Source of the DNA: Alphaproteobacteria bacterium
Lineage (GTDB): Bacteria; Pseudomonadota; Alphaproteobacteria; RF32; CAG-239
Assembly: GCA_017937705.1 (NCBI GenBank)
Contig: JAGBDC010000014.1
Location: 1-46,797, forward strand
Direction: 5' to 3'
DNA length: 46,797 bases
Below, piece after piece: positions 18,375 through 26,240 of the stretch. Position 1 is the first letter of the stretch; the number at the start of each line of letters is the position of its first letter. The translations under genes were made by a program, and so were the position numbers. The notes under the pieces were generated by a model, which worked only from the letters and a program-made list of their open reading frames with translations, ran no database searches and was not told the origin of the DNA.

Positions 18375-18383
18375 GATTAAAAT

Positions 18384-20264
18384 ATGCAACCATCAATATC
18401 TATCATTATTCCGGTATATAATGCCGCTGAATATTTATCTCGTTGTATCAATAGCATTTTGGAACAAAATTATAACGATACGGAAATTATATGTGTTAAT
18501 GACGGCTCTACCGATGAATCGCTAAAGATTTTGGAAAAGTATGGCGATAAAATAAAAATAATTAATCAAGAAAACAAAGGAGCGGCTGCTGCTCGCAATG
18601 CCGGAATAAAAATAGCCTCAAAAGATTATATAACTTTTATCGATGCCGATGACTATATTGATGAAGGACTATTTCAGCATTTTGCCGATTCTGTCGGAGA
18701 AAATGATATTGATATATTTATGTATAACGGCAAAATTATTACTCCTAACCAAAAACAAGAATGTTTTTTCTTTAATGAAAGTATGTTCAAACCCAACGTT
18801 ACGGAACAGAGTGTGATTGACCATTACAGTTTTTCTAACTACTTTTATGGCAACCAATCTGTTTGCAACAAAATATATCGCCGTAAATTTTTACAAGAAC
18901 ACAATATTTTGCTAAATGAGGGGACAATTTTTGAGGATACCCCGTTTTATTTCAAAAGCCTGATATATGCCAAAAAAATCAAATTTACCCTCAAACCTTA
19001 TTACAACTATTTATCTGACAACAACTTTTCTGTAACTAAAACCGTAGGTAATAATGCTTTCGGTCTATTCGATACCTTTTTGGCAATGGAAAATGATGTT
19101 CGAGAATTAAAATTGTGGGACTTCTTTTGTTATGCCTTATTTCAACTCGAATATGAAAAACTCATTTCGGTAATGAGCGAAATGAAAGAAGAAAGACGAG
19201 CCGATTTCTTTGCTAAATCTAAAGAATTTATAATTGAACGGGTACAAAAATTAAAGCCGGAAATATATTGCAGACTTATCAATATAAATTATTGCCAAGC
19301 ACTGATAAACTATACATTTGAACAATTTAAAGATACACTATTGCTTTCAAAATCTGACTATAATTTTAAAAATACAACAAATAAAAATCCGCTATTTTCA
19401 ATTATTGTTCCGGTTTATAACACCAGACGTTTTTTGCCGCTATGCTTAAAAAGTTTAATTAATCAAACTTTTGATAATTTTGAGATTATATGTGTTAATG
19501 ACGGTTCTCCCGATGATAGCGGTGAATTTCTGCAAGATATTGCGCAAAAGGATGCTCGCATCAAAGTTATCACACAAAAAAACAAGGGACTTGGAGGAGC
19601 CCGCAATACCGGAATCAGAAATGCAACAGGAGAATATATACTATTTTTGGATAGCGATGATTGGATTTCATTAGAAACTCTACAAAAAATATCCGAAACC
19701 ATAAAAGAAAAACCTACGGATATCGGAATTTTCGGTTTTAATGAGTTTATAGATGACAATATGCATTTATTGCCGACAAACTACATCAATCAATTTGATA
19801 AGTTTGATGTATGTAAATGTACGGATATAAAACCGCTGATGTATTTATTTCAATGTGTTTGGAATAAATATTACAAAAGAGATTTCCTCATCAACAATCG
19901 GCTGTTTTTTGCAGAAAATGTTGTGTTTGAAGACGTAATTATTCATACAAAAGCAATGATTTTGGCAAACAGCATAACATTTTGTCGTGGCAATTTTTAT
20001 TATTATCGTATTCGTCAAGACAGTATTATAAAATCTAAGTATTCTCACAAAAAGATTGACGATTTGGTATATGCTTTTGCAAGTACGATTCGTTGGCTGA
20101 AAAAAGACGGATACTATAATGAATATAAAGATGTATTATTTGCTTTTGCAAACAACATCTTGGGAGTACATCAAAGGCAAGCGGGACAAACTTTTGGTCA
20201 AATTTTGGTGGAACGAGTTAAAGAATGTCCCGAACTGCGAGAATTATTAGGAATTAGCAAGTAA
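18384..20264 (+). CDS. Glycosyltransferase with two GT2 domains, 626 aa
   Basis: Cytoplasmic enzyme with two GT-A glycosyltransferase family 2 domains in one chain. Domain 1 (about 1-265) starts ISIIIPVYNAAEYLSRC, has ICVNDGSTDES and the metal-binding DADD at 87-90. Domain 2 (about 335-600) starts FSIIVPVYNTRRFLP, has ICVNDGSPDDS, the GGARNTGIR segment and DSDD near 422. Both domains keep their nucleotide-sugar and metal residues, so both may be active, for example adding two sugars in succession to LPS or capsule. AGGATT precedes the ATG. A terminator follows. The substrate is unknown. Confidence 0.93.
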   Translation: MQPSISIIIPVYNAAEYLSRCINSILEQNYNDTEIICVNDGSTDESLKILEKYGDKIKIINQENKGAAAARNAGIKIASKDYITFIDADDYIDEGLFQHFADSVGENDIDIFMYNGKIITPNQKQECFFFNESMFKPNVTEQSVIDHYSFSNYFYGNQSVCNKIYRRKFLQEHNILLNEGTIFEDTPFYFKSLIYAKKIKFTLKPYYNYLSDNNFSVTKTVGNNAFGLFDTFLAMENDVRELKLWDFFCYALFQLEYEKLISVMSEMKEERRADFFAKSKEFIIERVQKLKPEIYCRLININYCQALINYTFEQFKDTLLLSKSDYNFKNTTNKNPLFSIIVPVYNTRRFLPLCLKSLINQTFDNFEIICVNDGSPDDSGEFLQDIAQKDARIKVITQKNKGLGGARNTGIRNATGEYILFLDSDDWISLETLQKISETIKEKPTDIGIFGFNEFIDDNMHLLPTNYINQFDKFDVCKCTDIKPLMYLFQCVWNKYYKRDFLINNRLFFAENVVFEDVIIHTKAMILANSITFCRGNFYYYRIRQDSIIKSKYSHKKIDDLVYAFASTIRWLKKDGYYNEYKDVLFAFANNILGVHQRQAGQTFGQILVERVKECPELRELLGISK

Positions 20265-20266
20265 AA

Positions 20267-20303
20267 TAAAAAAGAGTTGTAATGAGACAACTCTTTTTTT
20301 ATT
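20267..20303 (+). terminator. Terminator after the glycosyltransferase
   Basis: Stem AAAGAGTTGT / ACAACTCTTT with loop AATGAG, followed by a run of T. Confidence 0.93.
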
Positions 20304-20309
20304 TTATGT

Positions 20310-20427
20310 CTTGACATTTCAATCAAAAAGTACGAAGTTCTTTTTCGAGATCGTCAATGATGATGATTTCGATGTGGATTTAACCTAACTTGTCCCGCAA
20401 CAGAGGACTAAACAAGGAGAATTGATT
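20310..20427 (+). promoter_or_regulatory. Untranslated leader before metK, possible regulatory RNA
   Basis: A stretch of about 118 bases between the terminator and metK. It contains TTGACA at 20312 without a good -10 at standard spacing, GATGTGGATTTAACC, and a small hairpin GTCC...GGAC followed by TAAACAAGGAG at the ribosome site. SAM-binding riboswitches often sit before metK and some have a CTAAA element next to the ribosome site. I cannot match this leader to a known class, so the call is weak. Confidence 0.25.
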
Positions 20428-21441
20428 ATGCAAAAAACTGCAGAAGCGGTGTCTCTCGGACATCCTGATAAAATTTCCGATTATATCTCAAGTTACATTT
20501 TAGACCGTATGATTGAACAAGACTCTGCGGTTAAATATGCCGTCGAAGTTATGATAAAAGACAATAATGTTGTTTTGGGCGGAGAAATAAAAGGAAATGT
20601 TTCGCTTGATAAAATAAAAGAATACATCCTATCGGCTTTAGCAGAAATCGGTTATTCCGAAGACTATGCAAAAATTTGGGGCAATTTTGCCATTGAACCG
20701 TCGAAAATCAATATTATTAATATGATAGGACAACAATCTGCCGACATTAATCAGGGCGTTGAACAACAAGACGGTTGGGGCGACCAAGGAGTATTTGTCG
20801 GTTACGCTTGCAAAGGCGAAGGTCTGGTTAACAGAGAATTATTTTTAGCCAGAAAGCTCAATAATGCACTATATGAAAAAGCTCGTCAATCCGACAATTT
20901 AGGACTTGATATAAAAACACAAATTACCCTAAATGATGAAAAAATCGAAACTGCCATTGTTGCAATTCCGATGTTAAAAGATGAAGATTTGACCGATTTT
21001 ATCATCGAAACTTTAGGCGAAACTCCTAAAAACATCATCATAAACGGTACCGGACGTTACACTTACCATGCGTCTATAGCCGATTGCGGAATTACCGGTC
21101 GTAAATTAGCTTGTGATTTTTATTCTACCGCCTGCCCTATCGGTGGAGGAAGCCCTTGGACTAAAGACGGTTCAAAAGCCGATTTAACCCTAAATGTCTA
21201 TACTCGACAATTAGCAATAGAAAATTTGCAAGATAATGATGAATGTTTTGTTTACTTGTCATCTTGCATCGGCAAATCAGAACTTCCCAGCGGTTTGATA
21301 AAAACTATTAAAAACGGTAAAGAAGAAAATAAAACTTTTTGGTGCAATCAAAAACCGAGAGATTTAGTAAAATTTTTAGGACTTGATAAACCGATATACG
21401 CAAAATTATGCCGAAATGGTCTTATGGCATTGAGAAAATAA
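20428..21441 (+). CDS. metK: S-adenosylmethionine synthetase, short divergent form
   Basis: Makes S-adenosylmethionine from methionine and ATP. The start is the ATG at 20428 (MQKTAEAVSLGHPDKISDY) with AAGGAG eight bases upstream; a TTG at 20422 is unlikely. Recognisable motifs are the GHPDK loop with catalytic His at residue 12, DQGVFVGYACKGEG and GITGRKLACDFY. The usual P-loop-like GGAFSGKD is replaced by GGGSPWTKDGSKAD. The protein is 337 residues, about 45 shorter than typical MetK, and the final domain is compact. It is probably still functional, but a divergent paralogue cannot be excluded. Confidence 0.85.
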   Translation: MQKTAEAVSLGHPDKISDYISSYILDRMIEQDSAVKYAVEVMIKDNNVVLGGEIKGNVSLDKIKEYILSALAEIGYSEDYAKIWGNFAIEPSKINIINMIGQQSADINQGVEQQDGWGDQGVFVGYACKGEGLVNRELFLARKLNNALYEKARQSDNLGLDIKTQITLNDEKIETAIVAIPMLKDEDLTDFIIETLGETPKNIIINGTGRYTYHASIADCGITGRKLACDFYSTACPIGGGSPWTKDGSKADLTLNVYTRQLAIENLQDNDECFVYLSSCIGKSELPSGLIKTIKNGKEENKTFWCNQKPRDLVKFLGLDKPIYAKLCRNGLMALRK

Positions 21442-21448
21442 CATTATA

Positions 21449-21478
21449 AAAAAAGCCGCCTGCAAGGGCGGCTTTTTT
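21449..21478. terminator. Bidirectional terminator between metK and the phosphatase gene
   Basis: Stem GCCGCC / GGCGGC with loop TGCAAG, flanked by A-run and T-run. The T-run on the right runs into the minus-strand stop codon at 21477. Confidence 0.93.
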
Positions 21479-21935
21479 ACACGTCAAGATACTCCAAAAA
21501 TCCTTTGCAACCGTCAACAATATCTTGATAAGTTTCCTCAAAATTACCGGTATACCAAGGATCTCTGATATTACGAGGATCATCCGTAAAATCTAACAGA
21601 CGAAAAATTCGGCCCTCGGTATCAAAACCGACTATTGTTTGGATATCCGTCACATTAGCATCGTCCATAGCTAAAATATAGTCATAACGCACATAATCTT
21701 CAGGACGAATACAACGCGAATAGTGTTCGGTAAAAGGTATTTTTTTATCAATCAATATCTTTTTTGTTCCATGATGAATGCCGGCGTGGCACATTTCGTT
21801 ATATTTTTCGGTAGCTGCGGAATCTATTATAAATTCATCTGCCAAACCTCGCTCTTCGACCATTTGTTGAAACACAAATTGAGCCATCGGAGAACGGCAT
21901 ATATTTCCTAAACAAACGAATAAAACTTTTATCAT
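21477..21935 (-). CDS. Low-molecular-weight protein tyrosine phosphatase
   Basis: Cytoplasmic phosphatase of the LMW-PTP family, which in bacteria often works with tyrosine kinases controlling polysaccharide synthesis. The signature loop VCLGNICRSPMAQ gives the nucleophile Cys8 and Arg14; the general acid Asp lies in DPWYTGNFEETY near the C terminus, preceded by LLDFTDDPR. Length 152 is typical. No tyrosine kinase gene is in the window; the nearby double glycosyltransferase is the only polysaccharide gene. Upstream of the start is AGAGAGG, a plausible ribosome site. Confidence 0.94.
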   Translation of the reverse strand: MIKVLFVCLGNICRSPMAQFVFQQMVEERGLADEFIIDSAATEKYNEMCHAGIHHGTKKILIDKKIPFTEHYSRCIRPEDYVRYDYILAMDDANVTDIQTIVGFDTEGRIFRLLDFTDDPRNIRDPWYTGNFEETYQDIVDGCKGFLEYLDV

Positions 21936-22051
21936 AACAACCTCTCTTTATCAAAGCATACATAATTATAAAAATATTTCACTAATTTTTCACAATTTAT
22001 TATCAAAATACATGCTAGTATGTAACATAGAGTGATAATCAGAGAACAGAT

Positions 22052-23122
22052 ATGAATATTTTTTTGTCAGAAGAATGGTGGAAGACTGCAACCATTGAAG
22101 CTATAAAAGCAGAACTTAATGATGGAGCCGATGCAAAACAAAGAAACGAAAACGGCATGACTCCGCTTATGTATTCTGTATCTAATTGGCAAAACAACAA
22201 TCCCGAAACAATTAAAATTCTTATAAAACACGGAGCGGATGTCAACGATAAAGACAATGACGGAACTACGGCTCTAATGTATGCCTGTAAATATAACAGC
22301 AATCCGGAAATCATCAAAACATTGATAGATTGCGGAGCTAATATAAACGAAAGAAACGAAAGTCGCACAACTCCGTTTATGTATGCTTGTGAATATAACC
22401 CTAATCCGGAAATTATTAAAACACTGGCAAAATACGGAGCAGATATTAATGAAACAAACGAATATGGACGAACTCCGCTTATGTATGCAAGTTCCAGTTG
22501 GTGGAACACCAATCCCAAAATTATCAAAACATTAGTTGAAATGGGTGCTGATATTAATGCCAGAGATAAAAATGGTATGACTCCGCTTATGTACGCTTGC
22601 GAATATAATGAAAATGTCGAAATTATAGAAACTTTAGTAAAATTGGGAGCTAATATTCATACTCAAAACGAATATGGAATTACCCCGTTAATGTATGCTG
22701 CAACCAGCGAATGGAACGACAATATCGCAACATTAAAAACTCTGCAAAAATTAGGAGCAGACATAAACTCCGCTAATGAAAAAGGCACTACCGTACTCAT
22801 GTATGCAAGTTATCGTAGTGAAGATACTACAATTTTAACCACATTAATCGAACTAGGTGCCAATATCAGAAAAAAAGATTATTCCGGAAAAACTGCTCTA
22901 ATGTATTCTGTCTTGTATAATAACAACATAGAAATAATCAAAACCATAATTAAACTGGGTGCCGATGTAAATAATCGTGATAATGATGATATGACCGCCC
23001 TTTTATATGCAAGTATTGATAATAAAAATCCGGAAATTATCAAAATTTTGATTGAAAACGGAGCTGATATAACCGCTAAAGATAAACACGGAAAAACAGC
23101 TATCGACTACGCCCAAAACTAA
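22052..23122 (+). CDS. Ankyrin-repeat protein, 356 aa
   Basis: Protein made almost wholly of ankyrin repeats: about nine to ten units of 33-37 residues with the consensus TPLMYA...NPEIIKTLI..GADIN. Examples lie near residues 31, 68, 102, 137, 174, 209 and 246 onwards. There is no signal peptide or membrane segment, so it is cytoplasmic or secreted by a route not visible here. Ankyrin proteins of host-associated bacteria often bind host or partner proteins; that is inference. The repeats are alike also at DNA level (CTCCGCTTATGTATG recurs), pointing to recent duplication. The ribosome site is weak (AGAGAAC). Confidence 0.92.
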   Translation: MNIFLSEEWWKTATIEAIKAELNDGADAKQRNENGMTPLMYSVSNWQNNNPETIKILIKHGADVNDKDNDGTTALMYACKYNSNPEIIKTLIDCGANINERNESRTTPFMYACEYNPNPEIIKTLAKYGADINETNEYGRTPLMYASSSWWNTNPKIIKTLVEMGADINARDKNGMTPLMYACEYNENVEIIETLVKLGANIHTQNEYGITPLMYAATSEWNDNIATLKTLQKLGADINSANEKGTTVLMYASYRSEDTTILTTLIELGANIRKKDYSGKTALMYSVLYNNNIEIIKTIIKLGADVNNRDNDDMTALLYASIDNKNPEIIKILIENGADITAKDKHGKTAIDYAQN

Positions 23123-23134
23123 AAAAATTTTATA

Positions 23135-23163
23135 TTGAATTTTATAAAAATTTTGTCTATAAT
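23135..23163 (+). promoter_or_regulatory. Promoter of the 23309 macro-like gene
   Basis: TTGAAT (23135-23140), 17-base spacer, consensus TATAAT (23158-23163). Leaves a leader of about 140 bases. Confidence 0.8.
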
Positions 23164-23180
23164 GAATCCATATTTAAATT

Positions 23181-23288
23181 ATGTTGGATACTATTGTGCG
23201 TTGTTCGTTTTGTTTTGGTTTTATGACCATTGCTTTTCGTTATCGTATTAACAGTGGTCCGACTAATAATAAATCTTTTTTTTATTAA
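23181..23288 (+). CDS. Possible 35-residue leader peptide
   Basis: An open frame inside the leader of the macro-like gene: MLDTIVRCSFCFGFMTIAFR, then 15 more residues ending in Phe-Phe-Tyr and TAA, 20 bases before the main ATG. It has no Shine-Dalgarno. A hairpin ACCATTG / CAGTGGT lies within it, and a T-run follows. It could be a regulatory leader peptide or chance; the high Phe content comes from T-rich sequence. Confidence 0.25.
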   Translation: MLDTIVRCSFCFGFMTIAFRYRINSGPTNNKSFFY

Positions 23289-23308
23289 TCTCATAAATTC
23301 AAAACATT

Positions 23309-23932
23309 ATGAAAATCGGAAAAATTAACGTAGTCATTAAAAATGGTGATGTAACTGCAGAGAATGTGGATTGTATCGTAGTACCCCAGTTTAGGAGCGA
23401 GGCTTCGTATGGTGGTGTCGGTCGTTCAATCTATGGTGCCGGAATGCGTAGAGGGCTTGAGCTCTATGACGACATTGTCAATGCCAATCCGCTTAACTAC
23501 GGCGATGCAGTCATTACAGAATCAGGACGAGACGGTGTATGGCTTGCCCATGTTGCAACTGCCGGTGCTAATAAAGACACGCTCTTCAAGGCGGTTTTCC
23601 AAGCAGTTTTCAATGCCCTTAAGGTTGCAAGAGCCAAAGGTGTTAAGTCGATTGCTATTCCCGAGTTAGGAACCGGCGTCATCGGCTCGCTGACACAGGA
23701 ACAGTCGGCTAAAGCTATCCTCGGCGCCGTAGTGCACTTTACCAGCATTTTTGAGAATGCCGGCATTGAAAACATCACTGTCTGTGTATTCCATGGCTCA
23801 ACTGCTCCGGCTGAGAAAGTCCTCACCCGTATTTCGGAGATGGATATAAACCTCTTCGAGAAAGGCGAGAAAGAGTTTGACTTCGAAGCTTGGGCGGTAG
23901 AGATGTGCTTGAATGCATCCATGAATCAGTAA
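23309..23932 (+). CDS. Macro-domain-like protein, 207 aa (SD-less)
   Basis: Predicted macro-domain fold, a module that binds or hydrolyses ADP-ribose. The evidence is the N-terminal strand-turn IKNGDVTAENVDCIVVPQF (where classic macro domains have GDIT...DAIVNAAN), the central GDAVITES strand and the phosphate loop IPELGTGVIGSLTQEQ with downstream SAKAIL. The adenine and ribose loop is degenerate (VVPQFR instead of VNAAN), so catalysis is doubtful. No Shine-Dalgarno (ATTCAAAACATT before the ATG). G+C content and AAG, CTC and GAG codon use are clearly higher than in the neighbouring ankyrin gene. A paralogue lies at 26855-27484. Confidence 0.8.
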   Translation: MKIGKINVVIKNGDVTAENVDCIVVPQFRSEASYGGVGRSIYGAGMRRGLELYDDIVNANPLNYGDAVITESGRDGVWLAHVATAGANKDTLFKAVFQAVFNALKVARAKGVKSIAIPELGTGVIGSLTQEQSAKAILGAVVHFTSIFENAGIENITVCVFHGSTAPAEKVLTRISEMDINLFEKGEKEFDFEAWAVEMCLNASMNQ

Positions 23933-23950
23933 ACGATTACGTAATTTTCA

Positions 23951-23977
23951 AAGAGAGGCCAAGCCTCTCTTTTTTTT
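23951..23977 (+). terminator. Terminator after the 23309 gene
   Basis: Stem AAGAGAGGC / GCCTCTCTT with a 3-base loop and a run of T. Confidence 0.95.
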
Positions 23978-23982
23978 ATTTA

Positions 23983-24011
23983 TTGTCAAACAGCAAAAAA
24001 TATGTTATATA
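23983..24011 (+). promoter_or_regulatory. Promoter of the 24049 gene
   Basis: TTGTCA (23983-23988), 17-base spacer, TATATA (24006-24011). It begins six bases after the previous terminator. Confidence 0.7.
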
Positions 24012-24048
24012 AAACTCCTATTTCAAATTATTCTAAACTTATTAGCCT

Positions 24049-24519
24049 ATGAAAAAAATTATCGATTTGCTACAAGCAAAAGATTATGAAACGGCAAAAA
24101 AAGTTGCTAAAGAGCGAAAAATCAAGAGAAGTATAGTTCACGAAAATCAGCTTCTTAATATGATTAAGCATTGCTCTCTGATTTCACCCGAAGCAGAGAT
24201 TATTCGTATTCTCAGCTACCGCAAACTTTTTTGCCATGATTATAGTCAAGAAGTAGAAGTAATTGAACAATTTGCAATTACTATGCACAACTGGAAACAG
24301 GTTCAATCTCTTATCAGAGAATATCCTCTTTCCTTTAATGCGCTATTTTTGTTTATCTGCAAAGTGTATCACAATGTGAACAACAAAAAGGCCATGGAAA
24401 CATTTTTCCTCTACAACGAGCTTTATGACTTCAACAAGGTTGTGTGGCCGGAAGTTTATAAAGAACTCTGTCAGGATATTGTTGCGCAAATTGCAATTAA
24501 GCACAGTTTACGTAAGTAA
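24049..24519 (+). CDS. Unknown small helical protein, 156 aa (SD-less)
   Basis: Not recognised. It starts MKKIIDLLQAKDYETAKKVA and looks like an all-helical soluble protein of paired helices, somewhat like TPR or HEAT repeats (LLQAKDYETAKKVAKE; FLYNELYDFNKVVWPEVYKE). No signal peptide, membrane helix or metal motif. The ATG has no Shine-Dalgarno. It has its own promoter and terminator and lies directly behind the macro-like cassette on the same strand. Codon use is closer to the resident genes than that of 23309. Confidence 0.72.
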   Translation: MKKIIDLLQAKDYETAKKVAKERKIKRSIVHENQLLNMIKHCSLISPEAEIIRILSYRKLFCHDYSQEVEVIEQFAITMHNWKQVQSLIREYPLSFNALFLFICKVYHNVNNKKAMETFFLYNELYDFNKVVWPEVYKELCQDIVAQIAIKHSLRK

Positions 24520-24524
24520 TTCAA

Positions 24525-24552
24525 GGCTCCCTCCAAATGGGAGCCATTTTTT
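24525..24552 (+). terminator. Terminator after the 24049 gene
   Basis: Stem GGCTCCC / GGGAGCC with a 7-base loop, then ATTTTTT. Confidence 0.94.
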
Positions 24553-24608
24553 GTATATTGATATTATATTTTTTATATAATATTATCTCTAAAAAAAAGA
24601 GGTAGAAA

Positions 24609-25076
24609 ATGATAATAAGAAATTTTGCCAAAGAAGATTTATCCCAAATTTTAGAACTTTGCCGAGAAGTAAGACAACACCATATTGATATTTTAGACGG
24701 ATATTTTACCGAACAAGATGACAATTTTGAACAAATGGCATTTTTAACTTCTCTTGAAGATGAAAACACTATCGCTTTAGTTGCTGAGGAAAACGGAACA
24801 ATTTGCGGATATTTGCTGGCAGATATAAAAAACGCACCTTATTTGATAGCCCCCCATATTGCCCATATCGGAAATTTTGGAGTTAAGAAAGAAATCAGAC
24901 ATCAGGGTATCGGTAAAAAATTGATGAACCATTTTTTTGAAATATGCCAAAAACGCAATATTGATGAAATAAGGCTCGGTGTTTATAACAAAAATGTCGA
25001 TTCATACAAATTTTATGTAAATTACGGCTTTGAACCGATGGAACAAAAAATGGTATTCAAATTACCTAAGCAATAA
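24609..25076 (+). CDS. GNAT-family N-acetyltransferase
   Basis: Acetyl-CoA dependent N-acetyltransferase of the GNAT fold, 155 residues. Motif A (IGNFGVKKEIRHQGIGKKLM) contains the acetyl-CoA pyrophosphate loop R/QxxGIG/K. Motif B is NVDSYKFYVNYGFEPMEQKM. The acceptor cannot be told; RimI-like protein acetylation or small-molecule acetylation are both possible. An AGAGGT ribosome site precedes the ATG, so it belongs to the resident gene class. Confidence 0.92.
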   Translation: MIIRNFAKEDLSQILELCREVRQHHIDILDGYFTEQDDNFEQMAFLTSLEDENTIALVAEENGTICGYLLADIKNAPYLIAPHIAHIGNFGVKKEIRHQGIGKKLMNHFFEICQKRNIDEIRLGVYNKNVDSYKFYVNYGFEPMEQKMVFKLPKQ

Positions 25077-25081
25077 TATTC

Positions 25082-25118
25082 AACAAAAAACCTCCCTTGC
25101 TACAAACAAGGGAGGTTT
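25082..25118 (-). terminator. Terminator after the 25139 barrel gene
   Basis: Minus-strand stem of 12 bases (AAACCTCCCTTG / CAAGGGAGGTTT) followed by TTTTGTTG. It may also slow transcripts from the convergent acetyltransferase gene. Confidence 0.92.
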
Positions 25119-25138
25119 AAGGATACTACGTTTCCAGA

Positions 25139-25717
25139 TTAGAACTTATATCTAATTCCAAGAGAAAATTCTGTTAAATCTTCATAAACATCATCTGAAC
25201 CATCATCAATTTTTGCATAACGAATCATTCCGTTCACTGCCCAATGATTATTAATATTATATTGAGCACCTATTCCTAAACGCAAAGCCATATTATCTTC
25301 ATCACCGTGACCATAATAGTCTCCACCAAATTTAGCTTTAAAATCATATTTTGCAAAACCAACGGAGGCTAAACCTTCTACATTATCAACAATAGGTAAA
25401 TAGCCTATAGCATCAATACCATATGCTTTATATTCTGTTGTTGTTTTTAATGTATCTCCAAAAATATCAACAGCAGATTTATCTTCATCACCAGATTGTT
25501 GATAAAATAATTCTAATCCAAAATTTTTATGTAATTTTGCACCTAAATCAACTTTGAACGAATTATATTTATTTTCAACAACACTTTTTGCTTCTGATTT
25601 TGTTCCAAAATCAGAATAAGCAAAATCTAAACCAATGTAAGGATTAAATTCCACCGCATTAGCATTAAATGCGAACAAACTTGTGGCAATACCTGCCAAT
25701 AATACTATTTTTTTCAT
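25139..25717 (-). CDS. Small outer-membrane beta-barrel protein, porin-like
   Basis: Outer-membrane protein of the OmpA-like/opacity barrel type, 192 residues. The signal peptide MKKIVLLAGIATSLFAFNAN is cleaved before VEF. About eight beta strands follow (FNPYIGLDFAYSDFG, FKVDLGAKLHKNFGLELFYQ, MALRLGIGAQYNINNHWAVN), and the protein ends in the C-terminal barrel signature FSLGIRYKF with terminal Phe. AAAGGAAG is a strong ribosome site. The leader of almost 200 bases is rich in hairpins (25718-25911) and transcription probably starts from a promoter at 25918-25946, so regulation at RNA level is plausible. Confidence 0.92.
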   Translation of the reverse strand: MKKIVLLAGIATSLFAFNANAVEFNPYIGLDFAYSDFGTKSEAKSVVENKYNSFKVDLGAKLHKNFGLELFYQQSGDEDKSAVDIFGDTLKTTTEYKAYGIDAIGYLPIVDNVEGLASVGFAKYDFKAKFGGDYYGHGDEDNMALRLGIGAQYNINNHWAVNGMIRYAKIDDGSDDVYEDLTEFSLGIRYKF

Positions 25718-25911
25718 AAAAACTTCCTTTCTAAATAAAATTAATCGCCTTGATGAGAGGCGACCGGAAGTTCATACCTATTATAAGAATAGTGCAGTAT
25801 ATTCGACATATTCTACTGCCTTCCGGTCAATCAGACCAAAAGGCAGTTTTACGTCTGTTAACAGACAACTTATAGAGGGTATGAAACCTCACATAGGTAA
25901 TCAACCTATGC
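25718..25911 (-). ncRNA. Structured 5' leader of the barrel gene
   Basis: Read on the minus strand from about 25911: hairpin CATAGG/CCTATG (25910-25892), palindrome GTCTGTTAACAGAC (25866-25853), and a long hairpin (25847-25815) with arms ACTGCCTT..GGTC and GACC..AAGGCAGT. Last comes hairpin CGCCT/AGGCG (25762-25746) just before the ribosome site. The segment GACCGGAAG (25828-25820) can pair either inside the long hairpin or with CTTCCGGTC (25770-25762), so two structures exclude each other. This is typical of a regulated leader. I match it to no known class. Confidence 0.5.
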
Positions 25912-25917
25912 AGAATT

Positions 25918-25946
25918 AGGCTATTTTATTTGTTATCTATTGTCAA
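25918..25946 (-). promoter_or_regulatory. Promoter of the barrel gene
   Basis: Minus strand perfect TTGACA (25946-25941), 17-base spacer, TAGCCT (25923-25918). Transcription would begin near 25911, exactly at the first leader hairpin. Confidence 0.6.
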
Positions 25947-25988
25947 ATACAATTTTTATTTAGAAACATATATTTTATTCTAACATTG

Positions 25989-26103
25989 ATATAAAAGACG
26001 GAGAATGAGGCAAATAATAAGAAATGAAGAAAAAATTTTTTGAGCGTACAAAGAGGTACGTAATAAAAATTTTTATCTGATATTTCTGTATTTAGTTGCC
26101 CAT
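25989..26103. repeat. Hairpin element, copy 1 (115 bases)
   Basis: First of two nearly identical 115-base units, differing at a single base in the part I compared (ACGTAATAAA versus ACGTGATAAA). Each unit is itself a long imperfect palindrome: the left arm GAGGCAAATAATAAGAAATG matches the reverse complement of the right arm, which reads GATATTTCTGTATTTAGTTG before CCC. The loop holds GTAC..GTAC. Confidence 0.85.
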
Positions 26104-26111
26104 ACGCATTA

Positions 26112-26240
26112 ATATAAAAGACGGAGAATGAGGCAAATAATAAGAAATGAAGAAAAAATTTTTTGAGCGTACAAAGAGGTACGTGATAAAAATTTTTATC
26201 TGATATTTCTGTATTTAGTTGCCCATTATACGTCTTTTAT
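26112..26240. repeat. Hairpin element, copy 2, with terminal inverted repeats
   Basis: Second copy, 123 bases after the first. It ends in CGTCTTTTAT (26231-26240), the inverse of ATAAAAGACG at 26114-26123. The whole unit therefore has 10-base terminal inverted repeats and looks like a MITE-like or REP-like element. Its right end touches the queH stop codon and may serve as that gene's terminator. Confidence 0.75.

Noticed and set aside
20310-20427. Firm call of a SAM-II or SAM-V riboswitch before metK
   Set aside because: Only a weak likeness near the ribosome site; the conserved core could not be aligned by eye, so it is kept as a low-confidence leader.
25989-26240. Possible CRISPR array
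   Set aside because: Only two units of 115 bases with an 8-base gap; the units are palindromic hairpin elements, and no cas gene is present.
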